Below are positions 23,044 through 27,181 of a stretch of 27,181 nt of DNA, piece by piece. The translations under genes were made by a program, and so were the position numbers. A model generated the notes under the pieces. The model made no database searches. It had not been told where the DNA came from and was given only the letters and a program-made list of their open reading frames with translations. Source of the stretch: a virus; the IMG/VR virus record IMGVR_UViG_3300048925_000317, positions 1-27,181 of that record; one strand, written 5' to 3'. Numbering within the stretch: the first letter of the stretch is position 1; every line of letters starts with the position of its first letter.

Positions 23044-23613
23044 TCACCCCTTCCCAAGCAGGATGCGCTTGATGCGCGCTTCCATCTGCTCGCTCAGGCC
23101 GTCCGAGCCACGCAGCTCCTGCAGTTTTTCCTCCTGTTCGGCCAGCAGTTGCTCGCGTGCTTCCTTGGCAATGCGGGCTTGTTCGTCCAGGCGGAATTTC
23201 TTCTGATTGACCGAGGCACGGGCAAGCGTGGCAATGTTCTTGGCTGCTGCCGAGAGCATGGCGAGGCGCTCACCCGGGTCCACCTCCTCATCACCGGCTT
23301 CTTGCAGGTTGAGGATGGACTCGAACAGCTCGGTCTGCACCAACGCGATCACGGCTTCGGAGCGTGCGTCCTGGTCGTCGGCCGCGCCCTCGGTCAGCAT
23401 GCGCGCCGCTTCTGTGCTGGCCTTGATGGCCTGGTAGCGGCGCTCAATCTTCTGGCCATACCGGTGGATGGCGGACTTGCTGATTGCAAAGCCCTTGTCC
23501 TTGAGCATGGCCTCCAGCGCCTGGTAGCCGCTGAATTTGGAGTCCGTGAGTGCGCGTTCCAGCCAGCGGCGCACGTCCTCTGGCAAGCCCTCAATGCTGG
23601 AGCGGCGGGCCAT
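23044..23613 (-). CDS. Small terminase-type protein (DUF3486, Mu gp27-like)
   Basis: A 189-residue protein of the DUF3486 family. It starts MARRSSIEGLPEDVRRWLERAL, then a helix-turn-helix-like part (GYQALEAMLKDKGFAISKSAIHRYGQKIERRY) and a long charged helix with coiled-coil character near the end (AKEAREQLLAEQEEKLQEL). It lies directly before the large terminase and is taken as its DNA-recognising partner. It begins on the preceding stop as TGATG. Confidence 0.92.
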   Translation of the reverse strand: MARRSSIEGLPEDVRRWLERALTDSKFSGYQALEAMLKDKGFAISKSAIHRYGQKIERRYQAIKASTEAARMLTEGAADDQDARSEAVIALVQTELFESILNLQEAGDEEVDPGERLAMLSAAAKNIATLARASVNQKKFRLDEQARIAKEAREQLLAEQEEKLQELRGSDGLSEQMEARIKRILLGKG

Positions 23614-23930
23614 CAGTCGCCAGCCCAGTACTTCACAGGGCGGGCAATGCCGGGCTCACACGCAATCGTGTACTCGGCAATGTCCACGCCATAGCGCGCC
23701 AGGTCAGCAAACCAGGTGCCAGAGGGCTCTTTGTTCAGCTCCAGCAGGTCGCGGTCGGACAAGTAGTCCAGCTCGCGGCGGATTTCCAGCGCCGTCACAT
23801 CGGGGTAAATGTGGCGCATCACATCCAGCAAGAACTGCTCATTGGTGGTGTACGGCCGCGCCTTGTTCAAGGTGTTGATCAGATGCCAGCGCATGGCTTC
23901 GCGCCGGATCTTGGTGATGTCAACCGACAT
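23613..23930 (-). CDS. Small winged-helix-like Mu-type phage protein
   Basis: A 105-residue protein seen in many Mu-like phages just before the gp27 gene (the VpaChn25_0724-type group, assigned from memory). The pattern REAMRWHLINTLNKARPYTTNEQFLLDVM, VTALEIRRELDYLSDRDLLEL looks like a winged helix with a recognition helix. Function is unknown; DNA binding is possible. It overlaps the DUF2730 gene by 11 bases. Confidence 0.85.
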   Translation of the reverse strand: MSVDITKIRREAMRWHLINTLNKARPYTTNEQFLLDVMRHIYPDVTALEIRRELDYLSDRDLLELNKEPSGTWFADLARYGVDIAEYTIACEPGIARPVKYWAGD

Positions 23931-24279
23931 TGCGTTCTCCCTTCAGCTGGACCACTTCCAGCTTCTCGTAAACCTTGTCCAGCTTGGCTTCCAGCACGGC
24001 CTGACCCAGGATGTAGTCCTCCCGGCGTACGTACTCTTTGGCCATCTCAACCTTGATTTGCAGCAGCTCGCGCTCCAGCTGGTTGGTCTTGGTAGCTGCG
24101 TCTCTGTTCGCTGCATCAATCCCATCCAGTCGCTGCAGCACTTGGGCCTGGGACTTCTCCTGCGTAGCCTGAGCCTGAGACAGCCCCATTCGGACCAGCG
24201 TCCAGAGCACAGCGGCAAAGGTACTCAGACCTGCCGCGCACATGCCCACCAGCTGCCAAAACTCAATCTGCAGCATCAT
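23920..24279 (-). CDS. Membrane-anchored coiled-coil protein (DUF2730-like)
   Basis: A 119-residue protein with one N-terminal membrane helix (about residues 8-30, WQLVGMCAAGLSTFAAVLWTLV) and a long coiled coil (about 45-110) ending in basic residues. DUF2730 proteins hold this place in Mu-like phages. It might belong to lysis or to assembly at the membrane; function unknown. Tandem ATG codons at 24279 and 24276 overlap the previous stop. Confidence 0.85.
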   Translation of the reverse strand: MMLQIEFWQLVGMCAAGLSTFAAVLWTLVRMGLSQAQATQEKSQAQVLQRLDGIDAANRDAATKTNQLERELLQIKVEMAKEYVRREDYILGQAVLEAKLDKVYEKLEVVQLKGERNVG

Positions 24280-24491
24280 TTCCGTGGGCTCGCTTTCTCC
24301 AGGATCGACTGGCAGCCAACGCAGCGCTGCACACCCGGCACGGCCAGCCGGCGCGCTTGCGGGATGGGGGCGTCGCAGTCTTCACAGACCTCGGCCGAGG
24401 CCCGGGTGGTCAGGCTCTTGGCACGGGCGGCCTGCAAGGCGCGCTCACGTTCACCGGCTTCGACCAGGTAGGCCAAATCAATGATGTCCAT
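24276..24491 (-). CDS. TraR/DksA-type C4 zinc-finger protein
   Basis: A 71-residue protein with an N-terminal helix (DIIDLAYLVEAGERERALQAARA) and a C4 zinc finger CxxC-N17-CxxC (CEDC and CVGC) with the PIPQARR sequence typical of TraR/DksA proteins. TraR-like factors bind the RNA polymerase secondary channel and mimic DksA with ppGpp. Such genes are frequent in Mu- and P2-type phages next to lysis genes. GGGAGG lies 4 bases before the ATG at 24491, and the gene overlaps the Rz-like gene by 14 bases. Confidence 0.9.
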   Translation of the reverse strand: MDIIDLAYLVEAGERERALQAARAKSLTTRASAEVCEDCDAPIPQARRLAVPGVQRCVGCQSILEKASPRK

Positions 24492-25134
24492 CGGACCTCC
24501 CAGCTTCGCCCGCGATGTCGTCCAGCAGCCCATTCACTTGGGCGCTGAGGTTTCGGCAGTACTCCCCGTAGTCGCCTGCGTGGGCCAGGATGTCGACTTG
24601 GCTGAGCCCTGATTCGCGTAGCCAGGCTTCAGTGCTGGCGGCGGTGCTGGGCGCTGGGCCAGTTGCGGCGGCAGCGGCGCCTTGGGCAGGTCCTGGCAGA
24701 TCGGTGGCGACTCCGATGGCGGCGTTGAATTCGCGCACGAAGCCAGCAGTGAACACGCAGCGAGGCAGAGGCTCAGGCGCTGCGCCAGGCGACGGGACAT
24801 AGACAGTGGTGACATCGGTGATCCTTTGGAGAAGGGCTTTCTTTTCCTTGGCGTGCTGCGCCTTGGCGTTGCTGAGCTGGGTTTCCAGTGCATGAGCGCG
24901 CAGCACCTGCTGGGCCAGGCGGCCAGAGGCCACCACGGCCTGGCGTGCACGCTGTTCTGCAGCAGCTTCATGCTCTTGGGCGCGTGCTGCCTCGGCCGTA
25001 GCCAGCGCTGTGGCCCCCTGGGCAGCGGCGTAGAGATAACCACCTGCAGCACCCAGGCCGATGCAGATGCAACACAGCACCAGCATTGCCAGTAGCAGAT
25101 TCAAACGGGATGGAGTTGTGGTCTTAGCCAGCAC
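24478..25134 (-). CDS. Rz-like i-spanin
   Basis: A 218-residue inner membrane protein: one membrane helix at about residues 12-35, then a long alanine-, glutamate- and arginine-rich coiled coil (about 40-110) reaching into the periplasm, and a C-terminal part with GLSQVDILAHAGDYGEYCRNLSAQVNGLL. This is the plan of Rz-type spanins, which fuse inner and outer membranes in the last step of lysis. Translation starts at GTG 25134 after AAAGG. Its likely partner is encoded inside it in another frame. The stretch around residues 155-170 (alanine/threonine/proline) corresponds to the proline-rich part of the embedded gene. Confidence 0.85.
   Translation of the reverse strand: MLAKTTTPSRLNLLLAMLVLCCICIGLGAAGGYLYAAAQGATALATAEAARAQEHEAAAEQRARQAVVASGRLAQQVLRAHALETQLSNAKAQHAKEKKALLQRITDVTTVYVPSPGAAPEPLPRCVFTAGFVREFNAAIGVATDLPGPAQGAAAAATGPAPSTAASTEAWLRESGLSQVDILAHAGDYGEYCRNLSAQVNGLLDDIAGEAGRSDGHH
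24534..24815 (-). CDS. Embedded Rz1-like o-spanin lipoprotein
   Basis: A 93-residue protein encoded wholly within the Rz-like gene in a different frame. It has a basic start, a hydrophobic segment (LSLCLAACSLLAS) and a lipobox L-A-S-C with the lipid-bearing cysteine at residue 27. The mature part is proline-rich (TPPSESPPICQDLPKAPLPP, then RPAPPP), as Rz1 proteins are. AAAGGA lies 6 bases before the ATG at 24815. An alternative ATG at 24800 would remove five residues. It should be anchored in the outer membrane and bind the i-spanin. Confidence 0.85.
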   Translation of the reverse strand: MSPLSMSRRLAQRLSLCLAACSLLASCANSTPPSESPPICQDLPKAPLPPQLAQRPAPPPALKPGYANQGSAKSTSWPTQATTGSTAETSAPK

Positions 25135-25336
25135 GGCGGACCTTTCTCTGGTTGCGGCGTTTACGCGCCGTGCGCTTCACAGCACGCACACCGGAGACAC
25201 GCCCCTGGCGCATCAGCGGAATGAGCTGGACATCGCGTGGATCAGGCACCGGGCCACGGACCATGACCGGCATGGGCATGCCCAGAGCAATCAGGTCGCC
25301 CAACCCGTGGAGGAGAGACAGCAAGCGGCGCATCAT
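25124..25336 (-). CDS. Small basic protein in the lysis cassette, unknown
   Basis: A 70-residue protein starting at tandem ATGs (25336, 25333) that overlap the transglycosylase stop. Residues about 5-30 are moderately hydrophobic with several methionines and prolines; the last third is strongly basic (VKRTARKRRNQRKVRRAG). It overlaps the Rz-like start by 11 bases. No family recognised. Its couplings on both sides support that it is translated. Confidence 0.65.
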   Translation of the reverse strand: MMRRLLSLLHGLGDLIALGMPMPVMVRGPVPDPRDVQLIPLMRQGRVSGVRAVKRTARKRRNQRKVRRAG

Positions 25337-25977
25337 GGGCAGCTCCCAGGGCCCCAACCAGCAGCCACATAGAGGGGCTCCAGGCGCAGGAGGATGCGGC
25401 GTGGGTAGTCGCGGTTTTCGTGCCAATTGGCGGTGCTGCGGCCAGCGTTGACGGTTTCCACAGCAGCCCACCAGGCCAGGGAATCCAGCCCTTCGCGGGC
25501 TGCCAACGACTTGTCACGCTGCACCCAGCCCAGGCCGCCGTTGTAGCCAGACAGCACCATGGCCATGCGATCACAAGGCGTTGCAGCTGCCACGCGGGCA
25601 TGAATCCAGGCGTCGTACTGCACCAGGGCGCGCAGCGACCAGCTGGGGTTGAAGGGCTCATTGGCGGCCAGTGCTGGGTACAGGCCGGCAATCCACTGCG
25701 AGGTGCTGGGCATGAACTGAGCTAGGCCCTGTGCCCCCACGCGGGAGACGGCTCCTGGTTTCCAGGCGCTCTCTTGGTGCACCTGGGCAGCGAAGGTCGC
25801 CACGGGTGCATTCAAGCCCCAAATAGCGCGGGCGTTGCGCACCAGCTCGGTACGGTAGGGTTGGGCCGCTTGGGGTATCTGGCTGGCTTGCGCCCATGCC
25901 GGCAAGGGCATCAGGCCCGCCAGCACAGCGGCGGAAGCCACCAGCAGCAGCGCGCAAAAGAAGTCTTTCACGCGCAT
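25333..25977 (-). CDS. Exported lytic transglycosylase (endolysin)
   Basis: A 214-residue murein-cutting enzyme of the SLT/LysM-type transglycosylase fold. A signal peptide spans residues 1-29 with cleavage after AWA. The catalytic glutamate is in HQESAW (E69), followed by GAQGLAQFMP (81-90) and LSGYNGGLG (142-150), the standard motif order. The signal peptide suggests Sec export, so the holin-like protein may only set timing. The start at 25977 follows the holin stop by two bases (TGA-GC-ATG). An upstream in-frame start lies within the holin gene and would spoil the signal peptide. Confidence 0.92.
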   Translation of the reverse strand: MRVKDFFCALLLVASAAVLAGLMPLPAWAQASQIPQAAQPYRTELVRNARAIWGLNAPVATFAAQVHQESAWKPGAVSRVGAQGLAQFMPSTSQWIAGLYPALAANEPFNPSWSLRALVQYDAWIHARVAAATPCDRMAMVLSGYNGGLGWVQRDKSLAAREGLDSLAWWAAVETVNAGRSTANWHENRDYPRRILLRLEPLYVAAGWGPGSCP

Positions 25978-25979
25978 GC

Positions 25980-26321
25980 TCACAGCCCCATGGCCACGCC
26001 AATCACCACACCGGCGACGATGATGGCCCGACGCAGCATGGCCGCGCAAAACGCCTGCATATACCCCGGCACCACGCGGTAGTCGGCGTCGAAAAGAGGC
26101 TCCTCGGTGCCCAGCCGCCAGTCATGCTCTAGGTAGGAGTCCGGCCGGGCATAAGGAAACAGGGAGCGGTCCAGCCAGTAGGCCACCACGGCGGCCAGGC
26201 TGATCAGGGAGAGTTTGTAGGCAGCAACCGGCAGTTGCTGGGGGGAAATCAGCGCAATCGCGGCGACCAGGACCACAGCCATCAGCAGCCAGCCGGTCAT
26301 GCGCGGAATAGAACGAAACAT
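25980..26321 (-). CDS. Putative holin with three membrane segments
   Basis: A 113-residue protein with hydrophobic segments at about residues 9-25, 33-50 and 98-113, and a charged loop (RPDSYLEHDWRLGTEEPLFDADYR) between the second and third. It resembles the 2/3-helix holin-like proteins of Mu- and P2-type phages. It begins the lysis cassette with a strong GAGGAG ribosome binding site and is followed directly by the transglycosylase. Holin activity is inferred from topology and position. Confidence 0.8.
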   Translation of the reverse strand: MFRSIPRMTGWLLMAVVLVAAIALISPQQLPVAAYKLSLISLAAVVAYWLDRSLFPYARPDSYLEHDWRLGTEEPLFDADYRVVPGYMQAFCAAMLRRAIIVAGVVIGVAMGL

Positions 26322-26387
26322 GCAAACTCCTCAAGGTGAATCGGTGGTGCGCCGATCACGCCTGGGAGTTAGATGCCCAAAGCAATC

Positions 26388-26420
26388 AGCGCATGCCGCC
26401 ATGGTCGGCGGGCATGCGCT
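26388..26420 (-). promoter_or_regulatory. Strong hairpin in the leader of the lysis operon
   Basis: AGCGCATGCCGCC (26388-26400), loop ATGGTC, then the complementary arm (26407-26420) with a single bulged G give 13 base pairs. It includes the 19-mer of the repeated element. There is no T-run after it on the minus strand; on the plus strand TCTTTT follows five bases later. It may be an mRNA leader structure or a weak plus-strand terminator. Confidence 0.5.
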
Positions 26421-26444
26421 GTGGGTCTTTTAATCCGGTTTAGA
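26391..26444 (-). repeat. 54-bp repeated element, copy before the lysis/packaging block
   Basis: This is the second copy of the element at 18415-18468: the same 19-mer at 26391-26409, GGGTCTTTTAATC at 26423-26435 and GTTTAGA at 26438-26444, with equal spacers of 13 and 2 bases. It lies in the 144-base gap before the holin gene. On the transcribed strand it reads TCTAAAC, then GATTAAAAGACCC, then the palindrome. Confidence 0.7.
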
Positions 26445-26465
26445 GAGGTGTCCCGAGTTTAGGTT

Positions 26466-27005
26466 TTAGCCTTTCACCTGGGAAAGCAGTCGACGCCAAA
26501 GCCAGGGTCTGTTCACGTGGCCCGGGTGACCATCCATGCATGACTGTTCATGTTCGCAAAGCAGGGTTAGGGTTTTGAGCGGCGGCGGAGCCTTGGCACA
26601 GAAACGAGCGTACTGTCCGGCCCATTGGGCAATCCCATCAGGCGTGAGTTTGGCCACTGACATGTCTTCAATAGAAGCTGCAAGGCCAGCAGCCTGCTCG
26701 GCCAGTTCCTTGTGGAGTTGCTTTCTGTCGCCATAGCCAAACACAAGAGCCATCAACCCCAGGGCAGAGATACCAGTGGCCACCCAGTTGAGCGTTTCCA
26801 GGTGCTTGCCAAACAGCGATGCGCCCAGCAGCAAGGTTGTGGCCTTGGTTCCCTTATCTACCATGTCAAAAAAACGCTGGCGACGTCGGTGATAGCGCAC
26901 TTGCACCCATGCCTTGTAGAGCAGACCGCAGCGCTGCTTCCACATGTCGTCCATTAGCTCAGCACTGAACTGCTCCAGGGCAGGTGGATTGGATTGTGGC
27001 TGCAT
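26466..27005 (-). CDS. Two-helix membrane protein, SLATT-like
   Basis: A 179-residue protein: a basic amphipathic lead (WKQRCGLLYKAWVQVRYHRRRQRF), two membrane helices at about residues 53-67 and 75-90 with a short turn, then a long helix (DRKQLHKELAEQAAGLAASIEDM) and a cytoplasmic end. This plan resembles SLATT proteins, two-helix membrane effectors known from defence systems, but the match is from memory and shape only. The gene lies 23 bases after a gene for a proline-tailed protein and before the repeated element. It may be an accessory membrane gene of the phage early/late border. Confidence 0.75.
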   Translation of the reverse strand: MQPQSNPPALEQFSAELMDDMWKQRCGLLYKAWVQVRYHRRRQRFFDMVDKGTKATTLLLGASLFGKHLETLNWVATGISALGLMALVFGYGDRKQLHKELAEQAAGLAASIEDMSVAKLTPDGIAQWAGQYARFCAKAPPPLKTLTLLCEHEQSCMDGHPGHVNRPWLWRRLLSQVKG

Positions 27006-27028
27006 GGAAACGATTGTGATATCTCGAA

Positions 27029-27181
27029 TTACTTGCTCGGAGGTCGAACCGGCGCTGGAGGCGGCGGTGAAAACGCAACAGTAGATTCGCTTTTGAAATT
27101 ATCACGCGCCCCTCGCTCAGACCAATGCGCTGAGTCCATCGTTGGAACTGACTTTGATGGTGGCGGTGGTGGTGGTGGTGG
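27029..27181 (-). CDS. C-terminal end of an unknown protein with proline-rich tail (partial)
   Basis: The frame is open from the window edge to TAA at 27029-27031 (50 residues). It begins with eight prolines encoded by a CCA/CCG run, continues with SVPTMDSAHWSERGARDNF and ends PPPPAPVRPPSK. No family is recognised. Codon-phased proline coding and close spacing to the next gene (23 bases) support a real gene; the start lies outside the window. Confidence 0.6.
   Translation of the reverse strand, partial: PPPPPPPPSKSVPTMDSAHWSERGARDNFKSESTVAFSPPPPAPVRPPSK

Noticed and set aside
27158-27181. GGT trinucleotide run as a microsatellite or phase-variable repeat
   Set aside because: It is in frame with an open reading frame as CCA/CCG proline codons and contains an interruption; trinucleotide changes would not alter the frame.

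Overview
The window is the late half of a Mu-type transposable prophage in a GC-rich (roughly 60% G+C in the structural genes) Gram-negative host. Protein style and the BcepMu-like gene order suggest a betaproteobacterium of the Burkholderiales, perhaps Comamonadaceae; that host call is inference. All but one of the convincing genes lie on the minus strand, so the phage reads from the right edge of the window to the left. The early region (repressor, transposase A and B) is not here and should lie beyond position 27181.

Layout in transcription order (high to low coordinates). 27181-26466: the end of a proline-tailed protein and a two-helix membrane protein. 26321-24478: lysis cassette (holin-like protein, exported lytic transglycosylase, a 70-residue unknown, Rz-like i-spanin with an out-of-frame embedded Rz1-like lipoprotein). 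24491-18636: small Mu-like genes, small and large terminase, portal, F-like and G-like head morphogenesis proteins. 18418-14572: protease with nested scaffold, major capsid protein, decoration protein and Mu gp35/36/37/38-type connector genes. 14570-1879: a tail of P2 type in the order sheath, tube, chaperone E/E', tape measure, U, X, D, V, W, J, I, fibre, fibre assembly. 1738-196: Com-like zinc finger, D12-class adenine methyltransferase and a membrane-anchored accessory protein. The phage right end is placed at position 117, where the sequence begins TGAAGCG and carries two CGATAA repeats laid out as in the Mu R end; 1-116 would then be host DNA.

The genes are tightly packed with many ATGA, GTGA or TGATG overlaps, so most of the late region is translationally coupled. 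The few gaps are informative. A 54-bp element occurs twice, in front of the lysis/packaging block and in front of the protease/capsid block. The gap between tube and chaperone holds a terminator and two more hairpins. The gap between chaperone and tape measure holds the only plus-strand gene, a small two-helix membrane protein with a promoter-like sequence that would give a leaderless mRNA.

The most interesting signals are: (1) the com-dam pair, where an inverted repeat places the dam start codon in the loop of a hairpin and a second hairpin covers the com ribosome binding site, a possible counterpart of Mu com-mom control applied to a different methyltransferase; (2) the antisense membrane gene inside the tail operon; (3) the duplicated 54-bp late-operon element; (4) a -2 or +1 frameshift site in the tail chaperone; (5) the Mu-like right end. 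No tRNA, rRNA, CRISPR array or insertion sequence was seen.
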